Part shown: piece after piece, positions 1 through 8,086 of the stretch
Numbering within the stretch: position 1 is the stretch's first letter
Layout: every line of letters begins with the position of its first letter
Assembly (NCBI GenBank): GCA_910587425.1
Contig: CAJUKU010000003.1
Span: 1 to 64,000, forward strand
Reading direction: 5' to 3'
DNA from: an uncultured Muribaculaceae bacterium
GTDB taxonomy: Bacteria > Bacteroidota > Bacteroidia > Bacteroidales > Muribaculaceae
Length of the DNA stretch: 64,000 nucleotides
Translations under genes and position numbers: made by a program
The notes under the pieces: model-generated
What the model was told of the DNA's origin: nothing
The model's input: only the letters and a program-made list of their open reading frames with translations
Databases searched by the model: none

Positions 1-15
1 ACCGCCCCCTTAGAC

Positions 16-55
16 GAAGCCGCCGGTCCACAACGGACCGGCGGCTTCTTTTTTT
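16..55 (+). terminator. Intrinsic terminator of an upstream gene outside the window
   Basis: A perfect 14-bp stem (arms 16-29 and 35-48) with a 5-nt loop is followed directly by seven T. It would end a plus-strand transcript entering from the left. Confidence 0.9.
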
Positions 56-66
56 GGCACCGATAG

Positions 67-147
67 GGAGAATAGGGCAAATAAGCCCAATAATGCTAAT
101 AAGGCTAATATTGTTAATAAGGCGGATAAGGCTGATATAGCGAATAT
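67..147. repeat. Degenerate 9-bp tandem repeat array, left copy
   Basis: Nine consecutive 9-bp units with approximate consensus GGCTAATAA run without a gap from 67 to 147 and stop about 20 bases before the small gene at 169. A second array of the same unit lies at the 3' end of that gene (682-753). Function unknown. Confidence 0.8.
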
Positions 148-168
148 GAGATTTTAAATTCTTGGAAT

Positions 169-687
169 ATGGCTGATAATTATATCGAGCGAAGGATGGA
201 GGAGTATCGCTCCGGCAGGCTGAAGCAATCAAAGCGGGTCGTGGCAGGAAGGATAAGTGAAATTTCGCACAGAGATGCGCTCACATTGCGTTTCCCTCCG
301 ATGATGGTAATTATCCTTGCCAACACCGCTGATGCCGTTGTGGAGGCTGCAGTGCGTGCTTTTTCGGGAGTAGGTTGCAAGGTGGCTTTCACTTGTGATG
401 ATGAGCGGGCTGGCAACAGACTGGCGCAGAGTAGCGGGGCGCGTTATTATCCTGCGTCGTTCACATCTTTGGATATTGTTGATGATGCTGAGCGTCGCTG
501 GGGTATGACTCCTGATGTAGCGGTAGTGTTTGACAACTGTAAGGCTTCCGGTCGGGAGGCACGTGTGGTGGATGTGGAGTGTTGTATGCCTGACGTGAGC
601 CAATCTGGTATAGACCCGTCTGTTACAGCGAGGCATCTGCTTTATCTATCGCACCCTGAGAATGCTTTCTTGCTGAGAATAGGCTGA
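169..687 (+). CDS. Small Rossmann-like protein, degenerate SDR-type fold
   Basis: This 172-residue protein has a charged N-terminus rich in Glu, Arg and Lys, then a hydrophobic strand at about residues 43-50 (PPMMVIILANT). A beta-alpha-beta pattern follows that resembles the first half of a short-chain dehydrogenase. The glycine-rich nucleotide-binding loop is replaced by ANTADAV, and no Tyr-x3-Lys catalytic pair is present, so enzyme activity is doubtful. There is no signal peptide, so it is probably cytoplasmic. Small proteins starting MADNY and carrying a half-Rossmann domain are, from memory, common in Bacteroidales; their function is not known to me. The gene stands alone between two arrays of a 9-bp repeat, and its last codons lie within the right-hand array. 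Confidence 0.65.
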   Translation: MADNYIERRMEEYRSGRLKQSKRVVAGRISEISHRDALTLRFPPMMVIILANTADAVVEAAVRAFSGVGCKVAFTCDDERAGNRLAQSSGARYYPASFTSLDIVDDAERRWGMTPDVAVVFDNCKASGREARVVDVECCMPDVSQSGIDPSVTARHLLYLSHPENAFLLRIG

Positions 688-753
688 TGGAGCGAATAAT
701 GCTAATAAGGCAAATAAGGCGAATACGGCGAATGGGGCTAATAGGGCAAATAT
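682..753. repeat. Degenerate 9-bp tandem repeat array, right copy
   Basis: Eight consecutive 9-bp units related to GGCTAATAA. The array starts within the last two codons of the small gene and runs to 753, just before the terminator of the opposing operon. It matches the array at 67-147 in unit length, consensus and orientation. Confidence 0.8.
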
Positions 754-755
754 AA

Positions 756-789
756 GAGAGGCGGCGTGCCGAGTGACACACCGCCTCTT
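756..789 (-). terminator. Terminator of the ilvA-aspS-nif3-zinc ribbon operon
   Basis: A GC-rich stem (GAGAGGCGG pairing with CCGCCTCTT) lies 29 bases downstream of the minus-strand stop codon. On the minus strand it is followed by a T-rich stretch. Confidence 0.7.
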
Positions 790-817
790 GTATACGTTGA
801 GACTTGCTGTGTAAGTC

Positions 818-1597
818 TTATTTTGCGGGAGCGGGGGTTTCTACACCTGCAAGTTCGGGATCGATCATGATGCGTCCGCAGTATTCACAGACGATGATTT
901 TCTTGTGCATCTTGATCTCCATCTGCTTCTGCGGGGGAATGCGGTTGAAGCAGCCGCCGCATGCGTTACGCTGGATGTAGACAACGCCGAGACCATTGCG
1001 TGCGTTCTTGCGGATGCGCTTGAATGCTGCGAGTGTGCGGGGATCGATCTTAGGCTCGATTGCTTTTGCTTTCTCGCGCAGCTTGTCCTCATCCTGGCGG
1101 GTTTCAGAAACGATCTCTTCGAGTTCGGAACGCTTTTCCTCAAGAATATGCTGACGGTCGGCAAGTGATTGCTCGGTAGCCTGTATCTCAAGAGTCTTGG
1201 TCTCGATGATGCGTGTATATTCGTTGATGTGCTTTTCTGAAAGCTCTATCTCGAGGGTCTGGAATTCGATTTCCTTAGACAGGAGGTCGAATTCGCGGTT
1301 GTTGCGCACGTTGTCGAGCTGCGTGCGGTATTTCTCTATGAGTGATTGCGATTCGCTGATTTTGTTACGCTCTGCAGTGGTCTTCTTGCGGAATTCCTCG
1401 ATTTCGTGACGGTAGTTTTCAATGCGGGTCTGTAGCCCTTTCACCTCGTCCTCGAGATCCTCGACTTCGTGCGGGAGCTCGCCACGGATAGTGCGTATGC
1501 GGTCGATCTGCGAGAGAATAGTCTGCAGTTCGTAGAGTGATTTGAGTCGTGACTCAACAGAGAGTTGCTCGGTTTTGTTTTTGTCAGCGGTTGCCAT
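818..1597 (-). CDS. Zinc ribbon coiled-coil protein (C4-type, DUF164 family)
   Basis: This 259-residue protein is almost all heptad-rich coiled coil from about residue 10 to 180, very rich in Glu, Arg, Lys and Leu. It ends in a C4 zinc ribbon with pairs CGGC and CEYC around residues 213-240. The architecture matches the bacterial C4-type zinc ribbon family that includes Helicobacter HP0958 and chlamydial CdsZ. Members have been linked to RNA or flagellar chaperone roles, but no role is settled for Bacteroidales. The gene is the last of a minus-strand operon, five bases after the Nif3-like gene. The same Nif3/zinc ribbon pairing is, from general knowledge, common in this group. Probably cytoplasmic, as there is no signal peptide or membrane segment. 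Confidence 0.9.
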   Translation of the reverse strand: MATADKNKTEQLSVESRLKSLYELQTILSQIDRIRTIRGELPHEVEDLEDEVKGLQTRIENYRHEIEEFRKKTTAERNKISESQSLIEKYRTQLDNVRNNREFDLLSKEIEFQTLEIELSEKHINEYTRIIETKTLEIQATEQSLADRQHILEEKRSELEEIVSETRQDEDKLREKAKAIEPKIDPRTLAAFKRIRKNARNGLGVVYIQRNACGGCFNRIPPQKQMEIKMHKKIIVCEYCGRIMIDPELAGVETPAPAK

Positions 1598-1602
1598 ATT
1601 GC

Positions 1603-2370
1603 TTACATGTAGTTTATGGGATTGCTCTCGGTGTTCGAGATCCGGACTGCAAAGTTAGGAAATTTTTCTGTAATAATGCGTTGAAAAATCGAAGTAGTGC
1701 ATTTCTCGCTTTCGTAATGTCCTGTGTCGACTATGAAAATCGTGTCGGCGTAGTCAACGAAATCGTGGTAGCGGGTGTCGGAAGTTATGTACGCCTGCGC
1801 ACCTGCTCTGATCGCATCCGGGATGAACTCAGAACCGGAGCCACCGCATAGCGCTACGCGGCTGATCTGACGGTCGGGAGCAAAGCGGTTTGTGCGCACT
1901 ACCGGTGATCCGAGCGTTGACTTGACAAGTTCTGCAAATGCGCTCGCCGAGAGTGGCGTAGGCAGATTGCCCACCGCACCTGTTCCACCCGGCATCATAG
2001 GTGTAATGTCTGTAAGTCCGAGGCGCGTTGCAATCTCTACGGAAACTCCACCGGGAGCATTGTCGAGATTGGTGTGACATGCGTAGACAGCCACTCCAAG
2101 GCGGATTGCCTCGGCTACAGTGCGCTGCGGCAGCGTCTCGCCAGTGAGACGGCGGAGCGGACGGAATATCACAGGATGGTGGGATATGAGGAGATTACAT
2201 CCGCTCTCGGCTGCTTCGCGGACACGTTCGGGTGTCGCGTCGACGCAGAGCAATGCTCCGGTACATTCCGCGCCGGCATCGCCAACGAGCAGACCGCTGT
2301 TGTCATAACTCTCCTGGAGTATGAGCGGTGCGGTCTGCTCGAGGGTTTCAGTGATGTCGGAAATGGTCAT
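1603..2370 (-). CDS. Nif3-like dinuclear metal centre protein
   Basis: A 255-residue Nif3/YbgI family protein. The metal ligands of the family are visible: the SHHP motif near residue 63, CHTNLDNAPGG near residue 97, and the C-terminal GHYESE motif. Its length matches the short single-domain form such as E. coli YbgI, not the longer form with a PII-like insert that many Bacteroidetes have. The family is often annotated GTP cyclohydrolase 1 type 2, but the physiological reaction is uncertain. The start codon overlaps the aspS stop codon by 4 bases, so the two genes are very likely translationally coupled. Confidence 0.9.
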   Translation of the reverse strand: MTISDITETLEQTAPLILQESYDNSGLLVGDAGAECTGALLCVDATPERVREAAESGCNLLISHHPVIFRPLRRLTGETLPQRTVAEAIRLGVAVYACHTNLDNAPGGVSVEIATRLGLTDITPMMPGGTGAVGNLPTPLSASAFAELVKSTLGSPVVRTNRFAPDRQISRVALCGGSGSEFIPDAIRAGAQAYITSDTRYHDFVDYADTIFIVDTGHYESEKCTTSIFQRIITEKFPNFAVRISNTESNPINYM

Positions 2371-4130
2371 TCCTTCCCTTCAGGCTTGTTGATGTTTATG
2401 CAAAGCTCCTGAAGCTGGGAGTCGTCGATTACTGACGGAGCATCGATCATCGTGTCACGTCCGGAATTGTTTTTCGGGAATGCGATAACGTCGCGTATGG
2501 AGTCGAGTCCCGCGAGGATTGATACGAAGCGGTCGAAACCGAATGCGAGTCCTCCGTGAGGGGGTGCGCCGTATTTGAACGCATTCATCAGGAAGCCGAA
2601 CTTATACTGCGCATCAGCCTCCGAAAGTCCGAGAAGGTGGAACATCTTGTCCTGGAGCTGCGAGTCATGGATTCGGATGGATCCGCCTCCGAGCTCGTTG
2701 CCGTTGACAACCATGTCGTAAGCTGTGGCTCGCACAGCTCCGGTATCGGAATCGAGAAGGTGAATGTCGTCAGGATTAGGAGCGGTGAAGGGGTGATGCA
2801 TCGCGTAGTAACGCTGCGTCTCGTCGTCCCACTCGAAGAGGGGGAAGTCGATGACCCAGAGGCATGAGAATTTCTGGGGATCGCGTAGTCCGAGCTGCGA
2901 ACCCATCTCAAGACGGAGCTCGCAGAGCTGCTTGCGGGTGCGCATCGTGGGACCTGCAAGTATGAGCAGCAGATCGCCGGGCTTTGCACCTGCACGGTCT
3001 GTCCAACGGCGGAGCTCATCTTCAGTGTAGAACTTGCTGACAGATGATTTGATCGAGCCATCCTCCTCGACTTTCACCCACATCATGCCCTTGGCGCCAA
3101 TCTGCGGACGGCGCACGAAGTCTGTGAGCTGGTCGAGCTGCTTGCGGGTGTAGTGGGCGCATCCGGGAGCGCATATAGCGCCGACATACTCAGCGTCGTC
3201 GAGCACGGCAAAGCCTTTGCCGGTCGTGAGATCCTTGAGCTCGACGAACTGCATTCCGAAGCGCGTGTCGGGCTTGTCGCTGCCATAAAGGCGCATAGCG
3301 TCAGCCCATGTCATGCGCGGGAACGGTTCGGTAAAGTCTATATCCTTTACATACTTGAATATGTGCTTGACGAGACCTTCGAACATCTGGAGCACATCCT
3401 CCTGCGTCACGAACGACATCTCGCAGTCGATCTGTGTGAACTCCGGCTGGCGGTCGGCGCGCAGATCCTCGTCGCGGAAACATTTCACGATCTGGAAATA
3501 GCGGTCGAATCCGCTGACCATCAGAAGCTGCTTGAAAGTCTGTGGCGACTGTGGCAGTGCGTAAAACTCGCCGGGATTCATGCGTGAGGGCACCACGAAG
3601 TCGCGGGCGCCCTCCGGAGTGGATTTTATGAGCACCGGAGTCTCGACTTCAAGGAATCCCTTGGAATCGAGGTAACGGCGGATCTCGAACGCCATGCGGT
3701 GACGCAGCTCGAGGTTGCGCCGCACGCAATTGCGCCGCAGGTCGAGATAGCGGTAACGCATACGGAGGTCATCGCCACCGTCGGTATTATCCTCGATAGT
3801 GAACGGGGGAACGTCGCTCTTATTGAGCACCTTCAGCGAATCGGCTATGATCTCGATATCGCCGGTGGGTATATTGGCATTTTTTGCGGTACGCTCAGCG
3901 ACGCGACCGGTCACCTGTATCACGAACTCACGTCCGAGATGGTTGGCGGCATCGCAAAGGGTGGCGTCGGTGTCGTTGTCGAACACTATCTGTGTGATTC
4001 CGTACCGGTCGCGAAGGTCGACAAATGTCATGCCGCCCATCTTGCGTGTGCGCTGCACCCAACCGGCGAGAGTCACCTGGTTTCCGACATCGGAGAGACG
4101 CAGCTCACCGCAGGTATTAGTTCTGTACAT
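2367..4130 (-). CDS. aspS: Aspartate-tRNA ligase
   Basis: A 587-residue class II aminoacyl-tRNA synthetase that charges tRNA-Asp in the cytoplasm. From the N-terminus it has an OB-fold anticodon-binding domain (GWVQRTRKMGGMTFVDLRD), class II motif 2 (FRDEDLRADRQPEFTQID), the bacterial GAD insertion domain in the middle, and motif 3 near the end (GGLAFGFDRF). The length is that of the bacterial, GAD-containing type. It lies 32 bases downstream of ilvA on the same strand and overlaps the Nif3-like gene by 4 bases. Confidence 0.98.
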   Translation of the reverse strand: MYRTNTCGELRLSDVGNQVTLAGWVQRTRKMGGMTFVDLRDRYGITQIVFDNDTDATLCDAANHLGREFVIQVTGRVAERTAKNANIPTGDIEIIADSLKVLNKSDVPPFTIEDNTDGGDDLRMRYRYLDLRRNCVRRNLELRHRMAFEIRRYLDSKGFLEVETPVLIKSTPEGARDFVVPSRMNPGEFYALPQSPQTFKQLLMVSGFDRYFQIVKCFRDEDLRADRQPEFTQIDCEMSFVTQEDVLQMFEGLVKHIFKYVKDIDFTEPFPRMTWADAMRLYGSDKPDTRFGMQFVELKDLTTGKGFAVLDDAEYVGAICAPGCAHYTRKQLDQLTDFVRRPQIGAKGMMWVKVEEDGSIKSSVSKFYTEDELRRWTDRAGAKPGDLLLILAGPTMRTRKQLCELRLEMGSQLGLRDPQKFSCLWVIDFPLFEWDDETQRYYAMHHPFTAPNPDDIHLLDSDTGAVRATAYDMVVNGNELGGGSIRIHDSQLQDKMFHLLGLSEADAQYKFGFLMNAFKYGAPPHGGLAFGFDRFVSILAGLDSIRDVIAFPKNNSGRDTMIDAPSVIDDSQLQELCININKPEGKE

Positions 4131-4162
4131 GTCTTGCTGTTCAGTAATTTCGTTTTAATGAC

Positions 4163-5365
4163 TCATGCGACAACATCAAAACCTGCCGCAGTGAGCTCAC
4201 GCTTGATATCTTCGATATGCTGCAGGTTGCGTGTCTCCATCTCTACGCGGAGTGTGCATCCGTTGATCTGTGTGTTGGATGAGTTGCGCTCATGCTGCAC
4301 GGAGAGGATATTTGCGCCGCAGTCGCCGATCACGCTGCAGACGCGTGAGAGCTGTCCGGGCTTGTCGGAGAGGTTGATGCTTATTGTAGCGTCACGTCCG
4401 CTCTTCACGAGACCACGTGTGATCACACGGTTGAGTGAAGTCACGTCGATGTTTCCTCCGGATACGAGGCAAACCACTTTCTTACCCTTGATAGGCACTT
4501 TGTCGAACATGGCGGCAGCCACGGCAACAGCTCCGGCGCCCTCAGCCACGAGCTTCTGCTGCTCGATGAGCTTGAGGATGGCAGCGGCGATCTCATCGTC
4601 GCTGACTGTGACGATCTCGTCAACATATTTATCGACCAGTTCGTAGGTGAGTTCGCCCGGTTCCTTAACGGCAATACCGTCGGCTATGGTCGAAACGGAA
4701 TCAAGACGCAGGCGCTCTTTGTCGCGAATTGAATTTACCATCGAGGGTGCACCCTCAGCCTGTACGCCATAAACCTTCACGTTGGGGTTGAGCGACTTGA
4801 TAGCGAATGCCACTCCGGAGATCAGACCTCCTCCACCGATAGGCACGATGACGGCATCGACATCGGGCATCTCTTCAAGAATCTCAAGTCCGATTGTTCC
4901 CTGACCGGCGATCACCTTGGGATCGTCGAACGGATGAACGAAAGTATAGCCGTGCTCTTTCTGCAGTTCGATAGCCTTTGCGTAGGCATCGTCGTATACA
5001 CCGGGCACCATGCATACCTCCGCACCGAGAGCCTTCGTAGCCTCTACCTTCGAGATCGGCGCTCCTGCGGGGAGGCAGATCAGCGATTTGATGCCATTGG
5101 CGGTGGCGCTAAGAGCCACACCCTGCGCATGGTTGCCAGCCGAGCATGCGATCACACCCTTGGCTTTCTCCTCGGGGGTGAGCTGCGAGATCTTATAGTA
5201 TGCCCCACGGAGCTTGAATGCTCCGGTGTGCTGCAGGTTCTCAGGCTTGAGGTAGACCTGTGCTTCCGGGTTGAGCTTTGTGACGCCTATGAGGCGCGGA
5301 TGGCGTGCAACGTCTTTGAGCACTTTGGCGGCGTTGAACACTTCTGATATGTCGAGTTGTTCCAT
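4163..5365 (-). CDS. ilvA: Threonine ammonia-lyase, PLP dependent, with ACT-like domain
   Basis: A 400-residue fold-type II PLP enzyme that deaminates threonine to 2-oxobutanoate, the first step of isoleucine synthesis. The PLP lysine is K51 in HTGAFKLRGA, the substrate loop is SAGNHAQG, and the phosphate-binding glycine loop GGGGLISG starts near residue 177. The last 75 residues form an ACT-like regulatory domain (ISINLSDKPGQLSRVCSVIG). I chose the ATG at 5365 because homology begins at MEQLD. An upstream in-frame ATG would add 38 low-complexity residues and would lie upstream of the minus-10-like box at 5407-5414. A catabolic threonine dehydratase is also possible. Confidence 0.95.
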   Translation of the reverse strand: MEQLDISEVFNAAKVLKDVARHPRLIGVTKLNPEAQVYLKPENLQHTGAFKLRGAYYKISQLTPEEKAKGVIACSAGNHAQGVALSATANGIKSLICLPAGAPISKVEATKALGAEVCMVPGVYDDAYAKAIELQKEHGYTFVHPFDDPKVIAGQGTIGLEILEEMPDVDAVIVPIGGGGLISGVAFAIKSLNPNVKVYGVQAEGAPSMVNSIRDKERLRLDSVSTIADGIAVKEPGELTYELVDKYVDEIVTVSDDEIAAAILKLIEQQKLVAEGAGAVAVAAAMFDKVPIKGKKVVCLVSGGNIDVTSLNRVITRGLVKSGRDATISINLSDKPGQLSRVCSVIGDCGANILSVQHERNSSNTQINGCTLRVEMETRNLQHIEDIKRELTAAGFDVVA

Positions 5366-5406
5366 TGTGGTGATGTTGAGTGTTCTGTTTGTTGTCTTTT
5401 CGTTGG

Positions 5407-5414
5407 CAAAGTTA
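5407..5414 (-). promoter_or_regulatory. Bacteroidetes -7 box for ilvA
   Basis: On the minus strand this reads TAACTTTG, an exact match to TAnnTTTG, 42 bases upstream of the ilvA ATG. I could not identify a clear -33 TTTG at the usual distance. Confidence 0.5.
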
Positions 5415-5458
5415 GAGTTTTTTATGTTATGTTGTATGCGCGGGTGTGGATTATTTGT

Positions 5459-5466
5459 TAATTTTG
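5459..5466 (+). promoter_or_regulatory. Bacteroidetes -7 box for maeB
   Basis: TAATTTTG fits TAnnTTTG. It would give a 5' leader of about 150 bases before maeB. The -33 element is not convincing; the nearest TTG upstream gives a 24-base spacer. Confidence 0.4.
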
Positions 5467-5538
5467 CTGCCGACGACACATAGTGCCGGCGCGAACAGTT
5501 TCAACCGCGCCGATGTTAATAATTAGGATGAAAACGCA

Positions 5539-5568
5539 TTGCCTCCGGAACGTCTGTCCGGCAGGCAA
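5539..5568 (+). promoter_or_regulatory. Hairpin in the maeB 5' leader
   Basis: TTGCCT plus CCGGA pairs with TCCGG plus AGGCAA across a 7-nt loop with a single bulged C. There is no T run behind it, so it is a leader structure rather than a terminator. Any regulatory role is unproven. Confidence 0.5.
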
Positions 5569-5623
5569 GCCTCCGCATAATGCATAAAATATCATAACGA
5601 TCAGGACATAAACAACATAAGGA

Positions 5624-7918
5624 ATGTCAACAAAAGTAACCAAAGAGGCAGCTCTGGAATACCATCGTCAGGGCAAGCCCGGCAAGATAGAGGTGGTGCC
5701 CACGAAACCGTATGCAACCCAATATGATCTGGCTCTCGCATATTCGCCGGGAGTAGCCTATCCGTGCAAGGAGATAGAGGCGCGTCCGGAGGATGTGTAT
5801 GAGTACACCGACAAGGGGAATCTTGTGGCGGTGATCTCGAATGGCACCGCAGTGCTTGGTCTGGGGGATATCGGCCCGCTCGCAGGAAAACCTGTGATGG
5901 AGGGAAAGGCATTGCTGTTCAAGATATTCGCCGGTCTCGACTGCTTCGATATCGAGGTGGCTGAAAAAGATCCGGAGAAATTCATACAGACAGTGAAGGC
6001 GATCTCACCCACATTCGGAGGAATAAACCTTGAGGATATCAAGGCTCCTGAGTGTTTCGAGATAGAGCGCCGCCTCAAGGAGGAGTGCGACATCCCTGTG
6101 ATGCATGATGACCAGCACGGCACCGCAATCATATCGGCGGCAGGTCTACTCAATGCCCTCGAGATCCAGGGCAAACGGATCGAGGATGTGCGTCTGGTGG
6201 TCAATGGAGCCGGTGCTGCAGCGATCTCATGCACAAAACTTTATATGGCTTTGGGTGTGCGCCGCGAGAATATCGTGATGTGCGACAGTCACGGTGTCAT
6301 AAGCACGAGCCGCACGGATCTGAACGCGCAGAAGCGTGAGTTTGCCACCGACCGTGCACTGTCGACCCTCGCCGAGGCAATGGTAGGAGCGGATGTGTTC
6401 CTGGGTCTGTCGGTAAAGGATGTGGTTACCACAGAGATGGTGCAGAGCATGGCAGAGCGTCCGATCGTGTTTGCCCTTGCCAATCCTGATCCTGAAATCT
6501 CATACGAGAAAGCCGTAGCATCGCGCCCCGACCTTATATTCGCAACGGGCCGCAGTGACTATCCGAACCAGATAAACAACGTGCTCGGCTTCCCGTACAT
6601 ATTCCGCGGAGCGCTCGACAGCGGTGCGACCACTATAAATGAGGAGATGAAGCTCGCTGCCGTGCATGCCATAGCTGATCTTGCTAAGCAGCCTGTGCCA
6701 CCGGTGGTGAATGCCGCCTACAATATGGCGAGCATAAGTTTCGGGCGTGAATATATATTGCCGAAGCCGCTCGATCCACGTTTGCTCACGGCTGTAGCTC
6801 CCGCTGTGGCTCGTGGCGCAATGGAGAGCGGCGTGGCACGCCGTCCGATAACAGACTGGGAGGCTTATAACGAACGCCTGCGCCGTCTGATGGGCTATGA
6901 CAACAAGCTCGTGCGCCGCATTTATGATGAAGCCAAGCGTCATCCGAAGCGTGTGGTATTCGGCGAGGCGAACACCGACAATATGCTCCGTGCCGCAGTC
7001 ATGGGTCGTGCGGAAGGTGTTATAGAACCTGTACTGCTCGGCAATGAGGAGATGATAGCCAAGCGCGCCGAGCGCCTTGGTCTTGATATCACAGGCATCG
7101 AGATCGTGAACCTGCGTCACGACCGCGAGGCACCGCGCCGCCAGCGTTATGCCCGCGGGCTTGCCCAGAAGCGGCAGCGCCAGGGTCTTACGTATCCCGA
7201 GGCGCTTGAGAAAATGTTTGACCGCAACTATTTCGGCATGATGATGGTGAACGAGGGGGATGCCGATGCCTTCCTCGGTGGCACCTACTCGGCAGCACAT
7301 GCCTCTGGTAAGATCGCAGCCGAAGTTGTTGGTATCCGCCCGAGTTACAAGCATTGGGCTGCATTGCATATCGTCACCACCAAACGCGGCGTGTTCTTCC
7401 TCGCCGACACTCGGGTGAACAAGAACATGGACGCCGATACGCTGACAGATATCGCACGCCTGACACGTAACTCCGTGGAGTATTTCGCTCACGAACCTGT
7501 GATGGCTATGGTGTCGTACAGCAATTTCGGTTCGAGCTCGGAGACGGAGTGCGAGAACGTGCGCATTGCCGTGAACCGTATGCAGCAACTTTATCCGGAT
7601 CTCGCGATCGACGGCGAGATGTCGCTCAACTATGCCTTGAACCGTGAGCTCCGTGATGAGACATTCCCCTTCACGCGTCTTGCCGGTCATGATGTGAACG
7701 CTTTGATATTCCCCAACCTGAGCTCGGCAAGCACCGCCTATAGGATGATGCTCGAGATGGGTGTGGGCGACGCTGTAGGTCCCATCCAGATGGGACTGAA
7801 CAAGCCGGTGCACTTCACGAGTGTCAATGCACGCCCGCGTGATATAGTCACCCTTGCAGCCGTCGCATCGATCGATGCCGCCGTGCTCGCTAATGCCGGC
7901 GGAAGCCCTGACAAGTAG
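5624..7918 (+). CDS. maeB: NADP-dependent malic enzyme with phosphotransacetylase-like domain
   Basis: A 764-residue fusion of the MaeB type. Residues 1 to about 430 are malic enzyme, which oxidatively decarboxylates malate to pyruvate with production of NADPH. YSPGVAYPCKEI, the acid cluster with MHDDQHGTAI, and the Rossmann segment VVNGAGAAAISC are all visible. Residues from about 430 to the end resemble phosphate acetyltransferase (VFGEANTDNMLRAA, then SYSNFGSSSETE and FPNLSSAST). In this family the second domain senses acetyl-CoA rather than catalysing acetyl transfer. Length is normal. It is monocistronic, with its own promoter-like box and a terminator. Confidence 0.97.
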   Translation: MSTKVTKEAALEYHRQGKPGKIEVVPTKPYATQYDLALAYSPGVAYPCKEIEARPEDVYEYTDKGNLVAVISNGTAVLGLGDIGPLAGKPVMEGKALLFKIFAGLDCFDIEVAEKDPEKFIQTVKAISPTFGGINLEDIKAPECFEIERRLKEECDIPVMHDDQHGTAIISAAGLLNALEIQGKRIEDVRLVVNGAGAAAISCTKLYMALGVRRENIVMCDSHGVISTSRTDLNAQKREFATDRALSTLAEAMVGADVFLGLSVKDVVTTEMVQSMAERPIVFALANPDPEISYEKAVASRPDLIFATGRSDYPNQINNVLGFPYIFRGALDSGATTINEEMKLAAVHAIADLAKQPVPPVVNAAYNMASISFGREYILPKPLDPRLLTAVAPAVARGAMESGVARRPITDWEAYNERLRRLMGYDNKLVRRIYDEAKRHPKRVVFGEANTDNMLRAAVMGRAEGVIEPVLLGNEEMIAKRAERLGLDITGIEIVNLRHDREAPRRQRYARGLAQKRQRQGLTYPEALEKMFDRNYFGMMMVNEGDADAFLGGTYSAAHASGKIAAEVVGIRPSYKHWAALHIVTTKRGVFFLADTRVNKNMDADTLTDIARLTRNSVEYFAHEPVMAMVSYSNFGSSSETECENVRIAVNRMQQLYPDLAIDGEMSLNYALNRELRDETFPFTRLAGHDVNALIFPNLSSASTAYRMMLEMGVGDAVGPIQMGLNKPVHFTSVNARPRDIVTLAAVASIDAAVLANAGGSPDK

Positions 7919-7945
7919 TAAGTATCGCGCTGTTCCGGCGCCTTA

Positions 7946-7989
7946 AAAGAGCTGCGTTATGGATTCGTGTCCGTGACGCAGCTTTTTTT
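7946..7989 (+). terminator. Terminator of maeB
   Basis: The stem AGCTGCGT (7950-7957) pairs with ACGCAGCT (7976-7983) and runs straight into seven T. Confidence 0.85.
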
Positions 7990-8046
7990 ATGGCATGGCT
8001 TTCAGATGTGGCAGGATCTTTGCGCATTTAACTGTTGAAAATTGCT

Positions 8047-8054
8047 TAACTTTG
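8047..8054 (+). promoter_or_regulatory. Bacteroidetes -7 box for dnaG
   Basis: TAACTTTG, exact TAnnTTTG, 32 bases upstream of the dnaG ATG. A TTTG at 8019-8022 could be the -33 element, but its 24-base spacer is longer than usual. Confidence 0.5.
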
Positions 8055-8086
8055 CAGTTGGATTTTGGTAAGAGACCGATAGCACG

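Noticed and set aside
5366..5479. N-terminal extension of 38 residues on threonine ammonia-lyase.
   Set aside because: The extension is low complexity, and its start would lie upstream of the TAACTTTG promoter box. Homology starts at MEQLD.
6500..7813. A 437-codon ORF on the minus strand inside maeB.
   Set aside because: It is entirely antisense to conserved phosphotransacetylase-like coding sequence and encodes a His/Cys-rich composition with no domain, as expected from the codon bias of the real gene.
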